DNA of 64,000 nucleotides, taken from an uncultured Eubacteriales bacterium (lineage in GTDB: Bacteria > Bacillota > Clostridia > Oscillospirales > Oscillospiraceae). Positions 16,290 through 25,446 of this stretch are shown piece by piece. The position numbers and the translations under genes are program-made. Each line of letters starts with the position of its first letter. The first letter of the stretch is position 1. The stretch lies in the NCBI GenBank assembly GCA_900314485.1, contig OMVL01000003.1, forward strand, positions 33,149 to 97,148, in the 5' to 3' direction. Below the pieces are notes generated by a model, which saw only the letters and a program-made list of their open reading frames with translations, was not told the DNA's origin and searched no databases.

Positions 16290-16919
16290 ATGGCATATTT
16301 CCCGCTTTTTGTGGACCTGGAGGGCTGCAGGGGGCTGATCATCGGCGGCGGAAAGACAGCGTTGGGGAAGGCAAAGCGGCTGCTGGACTATGGGCCGAGG
16401 CTCACCGTGATCGCACCGGAGGTACTGCCGGAGCTGGAGAACCTGCCCGGTGTCGCCGTCATTCCCAGAGCGTTTCAGACGGATGATTTAAACGGAGATG
16501 ATACGTTTGTGATCGCGGCGACGAATGACCGGCAAATCAATCACGAAATATCCGTGCTTTGCAAGAAGGGGAGGATTCCCGTCAATGTGGTGGACACGCC
16601 GGAGGACTGCACCTTTCTCTTTCCCTGCCTGGTGCGTCGGGGACCGCTGAGCATTGGTATCTCCACAGGGGGAGCCAGCCCCACCGGGGCAATTTATGTC
16701 AAAAATCAGATCAATGGCCTGCTGCCGGATACGATGGGGGAGATCCTATCCTGGCTGGACAGTCAGCGGGGGCCGATGAAGCAAAAAGTCGGCAGTGAAG
16801 AGACGAGGAAGGTGATCTTCCAGCGGCTATTTGAGCGCTGTCTCAGTCTGAACCGCCCCCTGACGGCGGAGGAAACGCAAAGCCTGATGGAGGCGGCAGA
16901 AGGGGGGAGGCAGCGTTGA
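16290..16919 (+). CDS. Precorrin-2 dehydrogenase / sirohydrochlorin ferrochelatase (Met8/CysG N-terminal type)
   Basis: 209 residues. Oxidises precorrin-2 to sirohydrochlorin with NAD and may insert Fe to give siroheme. Visible: the Rossmann segment GLIIGGGKTALGKAKRLLDYG, the conserved VIAATND (residues ~70-76), VNVVDTPEDCTFLFPCLVRRG and the substrate-side SIGISTGGASPTGA. Length is typical of single-domain Met8-like proteins. AAGGAAGTGAG precedes the ATG. The stop overlaps the TTG start of the next gene. The siroheme supplies the sulfite reductase encoded convergently at 18675-19535. Confidence 0.88.
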   Translation: MAYFPLFVDLEGCRGLIIGGGKTALGKAKRLLDYGPRLTVIAPEVLPELENLPGVAVIPRAFQTDDLNGDDTFVIAATNDRQINHEISVLCKKGRIPVNVVDTPEDCTFLFPCLVRRGPLSIGISTGGASPTGAIYVKNQINGLLPDTMGEILSWLDSQRGPMKQKVGSEETRKVIFQRLFERCLSLNRPLTAEETQSLMEAAEGGRQR

Positions 16920-18370
16920 GCGGACAGGTATCCATCGTGGGCGCAGGCTGCGGCGGGCCGGAGCTGATCACGGTGCGGGGGCTGGAACTGCTGCAGCGGT
17001 GTGAGGTCGTGATATACGATGACCTGATCGCCGGGGAGCTGCTGGACGCTGTGCCGGAGACGGCAGAGCGTATCCCGGTGGGCAAGCGGGCGGGCTCCCG
17101 CTCACCCAAACAGGAGTACATCAATGAGCTGCTCATTCAAAAGGCAGGGGAAGGGAAACGTGTCGTCCGGCTCAAGGGCGGCGACCCCTTCGTCTTTGGC
17201 AGAGGCGGAGAGGAGTCTCTGGCTCTGGCCGGAGCGGGCGTCCCCTACACACTGGTGCCGGGCATCTCCTCTGCCCTGGCCATTCCCATGGAATTTGGCA
17301 TCCCGGTGACCCATCGGACAGTCAGCCGCAGCGTCCACATTGTCACCGCCCACACAGCGGAGCGGGCGCTGCCGGAGAACATCCCTCAGCTTGCGGCGCT
17401 GGAGGGCACGCTGGTCTTCCTCATGGGACTTCGCTCACTGAAAGAGCTGGCACAGGAACTGATCGCCGCCGGCAAAAGTCCGGACACCCCGGCGGCAGTG
17501 CTGTCCGGCGGGAACTCGCCCCATCCGGGGGCAGTGAGAGGAACACTGGCGAGCATTGCTGAGCGCACTGAAAAAGCTGGCGTGCTGCCGCCGGCTGTCA
17601 TCGTGGTGGGTGAGGTGGCTCAAATGGACTTGAGAAGTCCCGGGCCATCCATTGCTGTTGGACTTACAGGCACGGAAGAATTTCAGCAGAAGCTGGCCGC
17701 CCTGCTGGACCGGCACGGTCTGAACCGGCGGCAGGTGCAGCGTGGGAAATGCAGCCCAACGGAGGCCCCCATCCCATGGAAAGAGCTGTCTAAAACGGCA
17801 GGGAACTGGATCGTCTTTACCAGCGGCAGGGGCGTGGACTTTTTCTTCCGCCGTCTGGCGCAAGAAAAGGGGGATGTGCGGAGCCTGAGCCGCTGTCTGT
17901 TTGCTGTCATCGGAGAGAAAACGGCGGAGGCACTTGCGGCTCATGGCATTCGAGCCGATCTGTGCCCGGGGGTATTTACCGGAAAGGCGCTGGCGCAAGC
18001 CCTGCTGCGGCGGCTTGCCCCGGAGGAGACGGTCTATCTGTTTGACTCGGTCAAAGGCTCACGTGTGATTCCAGAAACGCTTGCGGAACAGGGAATTTCA
18101 TGCCGCCGCATCTCCCTGTATGACACGATTTATGAGACGGTGCCCCAGTCGGAGCATCTCCGATATATCCTGTTCGGCAGTGCCGGAGGGGTAAATGCGC
18201 TGGCGGATGACGGCTATGAGTGGGACGGCGATACCATTCCCATCTGCATCGGACCTGTCTGCGCCCGGGCCTTTGAAAATCGGTTTCATCAGCGGCCGGT
18301 GGTGTCTCCGAATATTACGGCAGAGTCTATGGTGGAGACACTGCTGACGCACAGTTCAAGCAAAATATAA
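16916..18370 (+). CDS. Fused uroporphyrinogen-III methyltransferase and uroporphyrinogen-III synthase (CobA-HemD)
   Basis: 484 residues. Residues 1 to ~245 are a SUMT/CobA methyltransferase that makes precorrin-2 from uroporphyrinogen III with two SAM (VSIVGAGCGGPELITVRG, VRLKGGDPFVFGRGGEE, VVPGISSA-type VPGISSALAIP, PVTHR). Residues ~245-484 are a HemD-like synthase. This fusion is common in Clostridia. Start is TTG at 16916 with GGGGGAGG upstream, overlapping the previous stop. The gene ends at a strong terminator facing the sulfite reductase pair. Confidence 0.9.
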   Translation: MSGQVSIVGAGCGGPELITVRGLELLQRCEVVIYDDLIAGELLDAVPETAERIPVGKRAGSRSPKQEYINELLIQKAGEGKRVVRLKGGDPFVFGRGGEESLALAGAGVPYTLVPGISSALAIPMEFGIPVTHRTVSRSVHIVTAHTAERALPENIPQLAALEGTLVFLMGLRSLKELAQELIAAGKSPDTPAAVLSGGNSPHPGAVRGTLASIAERTEKAGVLPPAVIVVGEVAQMDLRSPGPSIAVGLTGTEEFQQKLAALLDRHGLNRRQVQRGKCSPTEAPIPWKELSKTAGNWIVFTSGRGVDFFFRRLAQEKGDVRSLSRCLFAVIGEKTAEALAAHGIRADLCPGVFTGKALAQALLRRLAPEETVYLFDSVKGSRVIPETLAEQGISCRRISLYDTIYETVPQSEHLRYILFGSAGGVNALADDGYEWDGDTIPICIGPVCARAFENRFHQRPVVSPNITAESMVETLLTHSSSKI

Positions 18371-18377
18371 AACAAAG

Positions 18378-18413
18378 AGCAGCACTGTCTCTCCGTTTTG
18401 AGACAGTGCTGCT
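18378..18413. terminator. Bidirectional terminator between convergent operons
   Basis: A 14-bp stem AGCAGCACTGTCTC/GAGACAGTGCTGCT with an 8-nt loop, followed by TTTT on the plus strand and preceded by an A-rich run that gives U's on the minus strand. Confidence 0.85.
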
Positions 18414-18436
18414 TTTCCGGTCGTAAGCGGGAAGGA

Positions 18437-18682
18437 TCAGTCCCCAACTTTCCGGACAATGAGATCGTAGGTGCCGTCCTCGTTGTTGAGGAGTTTGAGG
18501 ATCTTATGCCCCTCCTCCTTGATGCTGCGGGGCACGTTTTGGACCGGTTCACCGTCGTTCAGGTGAATGGCAAGAATGTCGCCGTCCTCCAGCTCCTCCA
18601 GCGCCACCTTTGCTTTGACAAAGGTGACGGGACAGACCACATCGGTGATGTCCACAGTGTCAGTAATATTGAAATCAGCCAT
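18437..18682 (-). CDS. TusA-family sulfur carrier protein
   Basis: 81 residues of the TusA/YeeD/SirA family. The conserved Cys-Pro is at residues 17-18 (DVVCPVTFVKAKVAL), followed by the amphipathic helix and the LEELEDGDILAIHLNDGE strand, as in TusA where this Cys carries a persulfide. It overlaps the end of the sulfite reductase gene by 8 nt, so it is coupled to it and probably passes sulfur to or from that enzyme. Sequence-level family call is firm; the partner is inferred from adjacency. Confidence 0.88.
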   Translation of the reverse strand: MADFNITDTVDITDVVCPVTFVKAKVALEELEDGDILAIHLNDGEPVQNVPRSIKEEGHKILKLLNNEDGTYDLIVRKVGD

Positions 18683-19535
18683 GATAAGCTACCGCCACTT
18701 TCTCTTGTAATTTTTCCCAGCCTACACGGTCCAGCGTCTTGGCAAAGCGTTCGCCGGCCTTTGCGTTCTGATCGAAGAAGTCAATGGCCGCATCCGCCAC
18801 ACGGAGCAGCGTCTCCTCGTCCTCAATGATGGGAAGCAGCTCGCTGCCCTTTTGGATGGCGTTGCCAAAGGTGCCGCCAAAGGAGACGATGTAGCCGGTC
18901 CTGCCCTGCCATGCGTCCACCGGGCAGGACTTCACGCAGCGGCCGCAATAGTTGCATTTGGAGCGGTCGATGGTGATTTTGCCGTCCTCGATGGCGATGG
19001 CCTTAGAGCGGCAGACCTTCTCGCACAGTCCGCACTGGATGCATGCGTCCTCGTCATACTCAGGGATCAGCCCGCCCTTGACGCCGAAATCGTTCTCCTC
19101 CGCCTTCAGGCAGTTGTTCTGACAGCCGGTGACGCCGAACTTAAACTTGTGGGGCAGCTGACGGCCAAAATACCGGGCGTCCAGCGCTTCAGCGATCTCC
19201 AGAGCGTTGATGCAGCCGCTGGGACAGCAGACACCGCCCTGACAGGCAGTGACGGTGCGGACACGGGGACCGCAGACGCCGGGCTGCACACCGCCCTTTG
19301 CCAAATCCTCTTTCACTGCGTCAATATCCTTCAGCTGGATAAAAGGGATCTCAATGCCCTGCCGGGAGGTCAGATGGATGTAGCCGTGGCCGTATTTGTT
19401 TGCCACCTCGGTGATCGTTGCCAGCTGTTCTGCTGTGACGGTCCCGCCCACACACCGCAGGCGCAGGGAAAAATGGTCCTTCTGCATCTGGCGCATAAAG
19501 CCGCCGGCTTTTAATGCTGAATAGTCTACTGCCAT
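18675..19535 (-). CDS. Small siroheme sulfite/nitrite reductase fused to a 2[4Fe-4S] ferredoxin
   Basis: 286 residues. Residues ~1-60 match the nitrite/sulfite reductase half-domain (ferredoxin-like). The siroheme/[4Fe-4S] ligands are Cys98-x5-Cys104 and Cys138-x3-Cys142. Two classical clusters follow: CIQCGLCEKVC (165-175) and CNYCGRCVKSC (194-204). This is the small sulfite reductase type of anaerobes. It would reduce sulfite to sulfide with six electrons from ferredoxin. AAAGGAG lies 8 nt before the ATG. The siroheme genes converge on it from the other side. Nitrite cannot be excluded as a substrate, but TusA and YeiH nearby favour sulfur. Confidence 0.85.
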   Translation of the reverse strand: MAVDYSALKAGGFMRQMQKDHFSLRLRCVGGTVTAEQLATITEVANKYGHGYIHLTSRQGIEIPFIQLKDIDAVKEDLAKGGVQPGVCGPRVRTVTACQGGVCCPSGCINALEIAEALDARYFGRQLPHKFKFGVTGCQNNCLKAEENDFGVKGGLIPEYDEDACIQCGLCEKVCRSKAIAIEDGKITIDRSKCNYCGRCVKSCPVDAWQGRTGYIVSFGGTFGNAIQKGSELLPIIEDEETLLRVADAAIDFFDQNAKAGERFAKTLDRVGWEKLQEKVAVAYHG

Positions 19536-19849
19536 AGTAGCATCTCCTTTTGACGCTGAATACTCTGCTCATTCCGGCTAGGACAGCCCAGTCATCGGTG
19601 GCTGTCTATGAAACCATTATAAACATTTTAATCATAACACAGGGACAAAAATGCTTCAAGGAATGAAAATAGATCAAAAAACGAATCTGAGATTTTGAAA
19701 ATAAATCTGCAGCAATGTTTTGAAACGGCCAGAGCTTTGGCGACGATGTGACCGACAGCGATGTCAGATTGTCTGCCCCACTGGCCGGAGACCTGTATCA
19801 GATCCCTGCAACACCCATTTTCGGGGGGACCCAACTCTTTTCGGGTTCC
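19536..19849. other. Non-coding gap before the sulfite reductase operon
   Basis: About 310 bp. It holds the AAAGGAG site of the sulfite reductase gene, a 7-bp inverted repeat (GACAGCC 19582-19588, GGCTGTC 19600-19606), a TATAAT on the minus strand near 19615 without a clear -35 box, and the AT-rich end of the SAM hydrolase operon. No convincing gene or intrinsic terminator. Confidence 0.5.
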
Positions 19850-20689
19850 TTACGCTTTGGCAAAGGTAATTGTCCACGGAGAGCCCACTCCGATGTTATA
19901 CGCCTTTGCAAAGGAACCCTGATTAATGGCAAGCGCCATATGATTGACCGAGTTCATATACAGGATCGGCATCCCGACCATGACATCCGCAAAAGAGCGG
20001 CCGTAGACGATGCGGTTGACATACACCAGCGACTTGTTGTTGAAAATGCGAACCTCTACATAGTCTCCGAATTCAAACCCCAGGGACTGGAACATTTCAT
20101 ACGGAATTGAGGTCCAGAGCGAGCCAAAGCGAACGTCCAGAATGTCGATCTGCCCGGTGACGGAGGTGCCGTCCCTGCTGGCTCCGTGGAGTTCCAGGGA
20201 GACCACCTCAGACAGGTCCAGCTTCGGGCCCACCTCTTCGTATGTGATCGTTCCCGAGGCAAGTCTTGCGCCGGTATAGGCATACACATCTCTGCCGTGA
20301 AAGGTATAGGAGAGTTCGCTGTTTTTCAACCGGTTGGTGCGCTCCTCAATCTCCCGGATCTCCTCTATGCCGACAAATTCATTCAGGTGGGTCAGCGTTC
20401 CGTTGTTGGGCGTCACAATATACTGCCCCTTGCGGGTCTTTGCCACAACGCTCTTTCGACTGGAACCTACTCCGGGGTCAACGACAGAGACAAAGACGGT
20501 GCCCAGGGGCCAGTAATCCACCGTCTGAAACAGGCGGTAGGATGCCTCGAACACATTGTACGGAGTAATATCGTGGGTCACATCGCTGACGATCAGCTCC
20601 GGGGCAACCTTGTAGGCGACCCCCTTCATTGCGCTCACCGCACCGTCTACAAGCCCGAAGTCGCTCTGAAACACAAGAAACTGATTCAT
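19850..20689 (-). CDS. S-adenosylmethionine hydrolase (SAM hydroxide adenosyltransferase, DUF62), copy 1
   Basis: 279 residues, the usual length for this family, which splits SAM into adenosine and methionine with a water-derived hydroxide. Conserved elements are visible: the N-terminal SDFGLVDGAVSAMKG, SVVDPGVGSSRKS (catalytic Asp and Arg region), TPNNGTLT, and FHGRDVYA (catalytic His). It is the last gene of an ECF transporter/dipeptidase operon, 19 nt after a second copy. Hydrolysis of SAM would return methionine, which fits the Met-codon leader at the head of this operon. Chlorinase activity is unlikely without a halide-pocket insertion, but was not tested. Confidence 0.88.
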   Translation of the reverse strand: MNQFLVFQSDFGLVDGAVSAMKGVAYKVAPELIVSDVTHDITPYNVFEASYRLFQTVDYWPLGTVFVSVVDPGVGSSRKSVVAKTRKGQYIVTPNNGTLTHLNEFVGIEEIREIEERTNRLKNSELSYTFHGRDVYAYTGARLASGTITYEEVGPKLDLSEVVSLELHGASRDGTSVTGQIDILDVRFGSLWTSIPYEMFQSLGFEFGDYVEVRIFNNKSLVYVNRIVYGRSFADVMVGMPILYMNSVNHMALAINQGSFAKAYNIGVGSPWTITFAKA

Positions 20690-20708
20690 ACTTCAAAACT
20701 CCCTGTTT

Positions 20709-21554
20709 TTATGCTTTTGCAAGGCTGACCTTCCAGTCACGCCCTGTGCCGATGCCGTATTTGTCCATAAGGCTGTCCTGATTGCAGTCAAGACTGAGAT
20801 ACAGGGATGACCCGCAGTAGAGCACCGGATCCCCTTTGGGTACAAAGCCGAAGGATTTTGCAAAGGGAACAATGCCGTCAAACACGGCAGTGCCTTCGTG
20901 CGTAATGCGGATGCTCACGTTGTCTCCCTCTGTGTAACCCAGACGCTTCCATTCCTCGTTGGTGATATAAAACTGTATCCCGCCGAAATGTTTCAACCCC
21001 GTCATGATCCAGGTGTCTACCCGATCTCCGTGGATCTCCGGCAGGAGACTGTACTCCGGACACTCGATGACCTGGCTGACAGGATACGCTCTGCCCACCT
21101 GTTCGAAGCTGATCTTTCCTGAGGCAAGCAGGGCCGCACAGTAGCCGAAGAGATCCCGCCCGTGAAAGACGGACACATCTTCTTTTGCGCGAAAGCGGTT
21201 TCTGCGCTCGTCGATTTCCCGAACGGCGGCGATGCCCACGCTGTGTTTCAGATGGGTCAGCGTACCGTTGTCCGGCGTGACCACATAGGTGCCGTCGTTG
21301 AGCCGTGCCACAGACGCTCTGCGTGAGGTGCCGACTCCGGGATCAACCACGGAGACGATGACCGTTCCGCCGGGCCAGTACGGCTCTGCTGCGCTGAGGG
21401 AGAGGGATGCTTCCCAGGGGTCAAAGCACTTAATGTCGTGGCAGAGATCATAGATCTCCAGCTCTGGGTCGGTCATTTTTATGACGCCCTTCATGGCGGC
21501 CACTGCGCTCCATGTGTTGGAAAAATCTGTCTGAAGAAGAATGGCAGGCTTCAT
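20709..21554 (-). CDS. SAM hydrolase family protein, copy 2 (divergent N-terminal motif)
   Basis: 281 residues, homologous to the neighbouring copy along its whole length: SVVDPGVGTSRRAS, TPDNGTLTH and FHGRDLFGY are kept. The first motif reads QTDFSNTWSAVAAMKG, whereas family members normally have TDFG...D there, so substrate contacts near the N-terminus differ. It overlaps the dipeptidase stop by 4 nt. The pair may form a mixed trimer, or this copy may have a changed substrate. Tandem retention of two diverged copies suggests both are useful. Confidence 0.8.
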   Translation of the reverse strand: MKPAILLQTDFSNTWSAVAAMKGVIKMTDPELEIYDLCHDIKCFDPWEASLSLSAAEPYWPGGTVIVSVVDPGVGTSRRASVARLNDGTYVVTPDNGTLTHLKHSVGIAAVREIDERRNRFRAKEDVSVFHGRDLFGYCAALLASGKISFEQVGRAYPVSQVIECPEYSLLPEIHGDRVDTWIMTGLKHFGGIQFYITNEEWKRLGYTEGDNVSIRITHEGTAVFDGIVPFAKSFGFVPKGDPVLYCGSSLYLSLDCNQDSLMDKYGIGTGRDWKVSLAKA

Positions 21555-22906
21555 TTCGCTACCTCCATCAGATTTTTGATGGCGTTATGATATATTTCAA
21601 GCGCCGCAATACAGTCAGACTCGGATATTTTTTCATTTTTCTGGTGGGTAAGATTTTCAGAACCCTCTGCCAGCGCACCAAATGTGACGCAGTGTCCAAA
21701 CACCTTGGCGTACGACACGCCCCCTGAGATGGAAGCGGTGCAGGCCCGCCCGGTTGCGGCGCGGTAAGCCGTCTTCAGAGCCAGGATGTACGGATCATCC
21801 TCCGGGGTAAAGGTGGGCGGAGCGTCATAGGAAAGGGCAACATCATACTCAGGAAAATGAGCCGACAGAATTCCTGTGAGCGTATCGGAGCCCACACCGT
21901 AGGGATACCGGCAGTCGATCCAAAAGCGAATACGGCCGTTGGTGATCTCAACAATGCCCGGACTCAGGGACAGCTTTCCCATTGGGCTGATGTCGTAACC
22001 CATGCCCGCGCCCTGCCCGTGGGCGTCGCCGAAGCAGGAGGCGATCCGGCACAGCATTTCTTCCCCGCTGAGGGCGGCCAGCAGCCGGAACAGATCGGTC
22101 ACCGCATTGCGGCCCGACTCGGGACGTGAGGCGTGGGCGGCCTTGCCCTTCACACGGATCTGGAGCGCCTCGGGGAGCACCTCAAAAGCCGCGTCAATTC
22201 CCAGTGATTGTGCTGTGCGGGCGGCAAGGCCGGCGTCGTGGAAATCCACCGCAGCAACGGCCTCCGGAGGGATGACGTTGGGCTGGATCCCTCCGGAGAG
22301 GGAGCGGACAAAGCCTGTGTAATCTCCCTCCATGATCCACATGAGGGCGCCCTTTTCTCCGTTTACCATGGGGAAGGTGCCGTCCGGCGTGAAGGAAAAT
22401 GCGGGGAGACCTGCTTTTGCGACATAAAGGCGCATGTCGTCCATGGTCCGCTCCTCGTCTGTGCCATAGACCAGGCGAATCTCCTTTTTCGGCACGATCC
22501 CGCTGTCTTTGATGAGCTTGAGGGCAAGAAAGGTGAGATAGGCGCCGGATTTCATGTCCTGTGTGCCTCGTCCGTGTACATATCCGTCATGGATGGAGCC
22601 GGAAAAGGGATCTTCCTCCCAATCGTCGGTGACGCCCACGACGTCCAAATGGGACACAATGTCGATTCGCTCTCCCGTTCCCCAGGAGGCGGCAAAGGCG
22701 GCCCCGTCATATTCTGTGATTTGAAAGCCCTCCTGCCGGCAAAGCTCTTTCATGTAACCAAGCGCGCGATACACGGGAATACCGTAGGGCGTTTCCGGGC
22801 CTGCGCTTTCGGCGTCGTACATGGATGGAATCTGCACCAGTCGGGAAAACTCCCCCTTATGTGCCTCCCAAACCTGCCTGTAATTTAATTTTGAAACGGA
22901 TACCAT
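21551..22906 (-). CDS. pepV: M20-family dipeptidase (PepV type)
   Basis: 451 residues, typical of PepV-like zinc dipeptidases. Metal and catalytic stretches are visible: SHLDVVGVTDDWEEDPF (first His/Asp), HGRGTQDMKSGAYLTFLALK, YGTDEERTMDDM (Glu-Glu) and a C-terminal GVSYAKVFGHCVTFG with the last His region. It would cleave dipeptides in the cytoplasm. It lies between the ECF transporter T subunit (22-nt overlap) and the SAM hydrolases, so it may release Met or Cys from imported peptides. The start at 22906 has AGGTGA 7 nt upstream. Confidence 0.85.
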   Translation of the reverse strand: MVSVSKLNYRQVWEAHKGEFSRLVQIPSMYDAESAGPETPYGIPVYRALGYMKELCRQEGFQITEYDGAAFAASWGTGERIDIVSHLDVVGVTDDWEEDPFSGSIHDGYVHGRGTQDMKSGAYLTFLALKLIKDSGIVPKKEIRLVYGTDEERTMDDMRLYVAKAGLPAFSFTPDGTFPMVNGEKGALMWIMEGDYTGFVRSLSGGIQPNVIPPEAVAAVDFHDAGLAARTAQSLGIDAAFEVLPEALQIRVKGKAAHASRPESGRNAVTDLFRLLAALSGEEMLCRIASCFGDAHGQGAGMGYDISPMGKLSLSPGIVEITNGRIRFWIDCRYPYGVGSDTLTGILSAHFPEYDVALSYDAPPTFTPEDDPYILALKTAYRAATGRACTASISGGVSYAKVFGHCVTFGALAEGSENLTHQKNEKISESDCIAALEIYHNAIKNLMEVAK

Positions 22907-23739
22907 ACCAAAAATTCACCTGGCTTTACGATCCTGAGCACAATGACGACAATGATAAAGAGATAGAGCGCTGTGTACAGAATTTTCATCTGCCCATCGC
23001 CCTTGCCATCCTCATGCTCGGAATAATAGGTTCTGGTTTTGTTCTTGCCAAAGCCCCGAAGATCCATTGCGTTTGCAATGTTGCCCACCCGGTCAAAGCT
23101 GGTAATGATGAGCGGTACCAGGATGAGCACATTCTGCTTGAGCCTTTGCCAGAGGGTGGTCCTTTTGGAATCCAGCTCCATTCCTCTTGCCTGCATGGAG
23201 ATTTTGATGTTGGTAAAGTCACGCATAATATCGGGGATGTACCGGAAGGCGATGGATACGATCATGCAGACCTTATATGGGATCTTGTTGGCGTAGAGAC
23301 CGGCCGCCAATTCGCTGGGCGTGATGCACTGGATGAAGGTCATTGCCGCAACAAAGGTGGCCATCATTTTGCAGAACCGTACGAGGAAATACCATATGGT
23401 TTCGCCGGTAACGACATAGAAGGAAGTGATCTGAAACAAAACAGTGGAGCCGCCGCAGATCGTTGCGCCGTAATCCGGGTTGATGACCCAGATGAGGAAG
23501 AGGTTGAAGAGGTTGGTCAGGATGACAAAAACGGTGATGGCCCTGACGCTCTTCAGCTTTGACTTAAGGGAATACAGACCGAAGACGGAGACAAGCAGTG
23601 TGGGGAAGATGATGCGCATATCCCACGTGGCAATGAGCAGGATGATAAAGGCAAAGAACAGCCGTACCTTCGTCTTGCCGGTCAGCTTGTCAAGATAGGT
23701 ATTGCCCGGAGAGAGATTGATAAAAAGGCGCTGATCCAT
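22885..23739 (-). CDS. ecfT: ECF transporter transmembrane component T
   Basis: 284 residues. About five to six membrane helices (AFIILLIATWDMRIIFPTLL, AITVFVILTNLFNLFLI and others) precede the long coupling helices bearing the two ARG-type motifs, QARGMELDS and DLRGFG, that contact the ATPases. The ATG at 23739 has GGGGGAGTGAG upstream and lies 4 nt after the ATPase gene. This dedicated T subunit with its own ATPase and S subunit makes a group I-type ECF system. The gene runs 22 nt into pepV. Confidence 0.88.
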   Translation of the reverse strand: MDQRLFINLSPGNTYLDKLTGKTKVRLFFAFIILLIATWDMRIIFPTLLVSVFGLYSLKSKLKSVRAITVFVILTNLFNLFLIWVINPDYGATICGGSTVLFQITSFYVVTGETIWYFLVRFCKMMATFVAAMTFIQCITPSELAAGLYANKIPYKVCMIVSIAFRYIPDIMRDFTNIKISMQARGMELDSKRTTLWQRLKQNVLILVPLIITSFDRVGNIANAMDLRGFGKNKTRTYYSEHEDGKGDGQMKILYTALYLFIIVVIVLRIVKPGEFLVWYPFQN

Positions 23740-23743
23740 ATGC

Positions 23744-25441
23744 TCACTCCCCCCTTTCAGAATCGATGAAATAGTGGATGTAGTGCTCGGGATCGATTCC
23801 GCAGCGATGGGCAAGGGTCACAAGAGAGGTCTGCTTCAGGTTTGCTCTTGAGATAATTTCATCGTTGCTGAGCACCTTAAATACCGCATCGTCCGCGATA
23901 CACTCACCGTCAGCAAACACGATGGATCGGTCGGTATACTCGATGGCCAGATGCATGTCGTGGGTGATGAACACAATGGTGATGTTATACTCCCGATTGA
24001 GCTGGTCAATAAAATGCATGATCTCGGTGTAACGCTTATAATCCTGACCCGCAGTGGGCTCGTCGAGAATGATGACATCGGGCTGCAGTACAAGAATAGA
24101 GGCGATGGTAATGCGTTTTTTCTGGCCGTAGCTCAGCACGCCGACAGGCCAGTTGCGCATGCTGTACAGACCGCACATCCGCAGCACCTTTTCGGTCCTC
24201 TCCTTGATGACAGCTTCATCAAACCCGTTGAGGGCCATGGCAAGGCCGACCTCGTCCTTGATGATGTCCTTGACCAGCATCTGGTTGGGATTCTGCATGA
24301 CATAGCCTACCATGCGCCCGATCTCGCGGATGGACAGGGCCTTATAATCCTTGCCGTTGATGCGCACCTCGCCCTTCTGGGGGCGGATGATGCCGCAGAT
24401 CAGCTTGGCTGCCGTCGATTTGCCTGCGCCGTTCTTGCCGATGATGGAGATCTTCTCGCCCCTGGAGATGTCAAAAGAGACGTCGTTCAGCGCAAGACGC
24501 TCGTGACCGTAGCCGAAGGAGACATGGGAGACCTCAATGATCTTCTCTCCCTTGGGCTTGGGTTGGGAGAGCGCCACGTTCTGAAAAGCTCTGGTCACGG
24601 CATCCCTGTACTGATCAAAGTCCAGCTCGTCGATGCTGTCCAGATGCTCATTTTCGCCGAACCTGATGCCGGCGTTTTTCAGAGCGGAAATGTAGAGCGG
24701 CTCACGGATGCCGTTTCGCTTGAGAATGTCGGAACGGAGCAGCTCGTCGGGGGTGGTATCCAGCTGAATCCGCCCGTCATTCATGAGAATGATGCGGTCC
24801 ACGTGGCGATAGAGCACATCCTCAAACCGGTGCTCGATGATGAGAACGGTTTTGTTATGCTGCTTGTGCACCTGATCGATGAGATCAATGGCGGCCATGC
24901 CCATGGCGGGGTCAAGGGCCGCAAGCGGTTCGTCAAAGAGGAGGGTTTCCACGTCGTTGTGCATGATACCGGCAAGGGCGACCTTCTGCTTCTGACCGCC
25001 GGAGAGGCTGTACGGAAGGGCATCGAGAAAGGCATCCATGCCGACGATTTTGGCAACTGCATCTACCTTTTTCAACATCTCCGGCCGGGAGACGGCGTCG
25101 TTTTCCAGGGAAAAAGCAATATCTTCACCAACAGACAGACCAACAAACTGGGCGTCTGAATCCTGCAGGACGGTGCCTACATGATTTGAAATGGTGAAGA
25201 TATTTGCCTCCCTGGTTTCGATGCCGGAGACCTTGCAGGACCCCGACATCTCACCGTCATAGGAGAATGGTATAAGGCCGTTGATGCAGCTACCGAGTGT
25301 GGACTTCCCGCTTCCGGAGGGCCCGAGAATGAGCACCTTTTCGCCGCTGTAAATGGTCAGGTTGATGTCGTGCAGCGTAAATTCCTTTTGGGATTTGTAG
25401 CGAAAAGAGAAGTCTTTCAGTTCGATAACCGGCTTTTTCAT
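23744..25441 (-). CDS. ecfA: ECF transporter ATPase with two fused nucleotide-binding domains
   Basis: 565 residues: two ABC ATPase domains in one chain. Domain 1: Walker A GPSGSGKST, signature LSGGQKQKVALAG, Walker B LLFDEPLAAL. Domain 2 (from ~residue 290): Walker A GKNGAGKST, a degenerate signature LSYGQKKRITIAS, Walker B VIILDEPTAG. The fused chain replaces the EcfA1/EcfA2 pair. It lies 5 nt from the S-component gene. Both Walker A lysines and Walker B glutamates are kept, so both sites could bind ATP. Confidence 0.9.
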   Translation of the reverse strand: MKKPVIELKDFSFRYKSQKEFTLHDINLTIYSGEKVLILGPSGSGKSTLGSCINGLIPFSYDGEMSGSCKVSGIETREANIFTISNHVGTVLQDSDAQFVGLSVGEDIAFSLENDAVSRPEMLKKVDAVAKIVGMDAFLDALPYSLSGGQKQKVALAGIMHNDVETLLFDEPLAALDPAMGMAAIDLIDQVHKQHNKTVLIIEHRFEDVLYRHVDRIILMNDGRIQLDTTPDELLRSDILKRNGIREPLYISALKNAGIRFGENEHLDSIDELDFDQYRDAVTRAFQNVALSQPKPKGEKIIEVSHVSFGYGHERLALNDVSFDISRGEKISIIGKNGAGKSTAAKLICGIIRPQKGEVRINGKDYKALSIREIGRMVGYVMQNPNQMLVKDIIKDEVGLAMALNGFDEAVIKERTEKVLRMCGLYSMRNWPVGVLSYGQKKRITIASILVLQPDVIILDEPTAGQDYKRYTEIMHFIDQLNREYNITIVFITHDMHLAIEYTDRSIVFADGECIADDAVFKVLSNDEIISRANLKQTSLVTLAHRCGIDPEHYIHYFIDSERGE

Positions 25442-25446
25442 ATATC

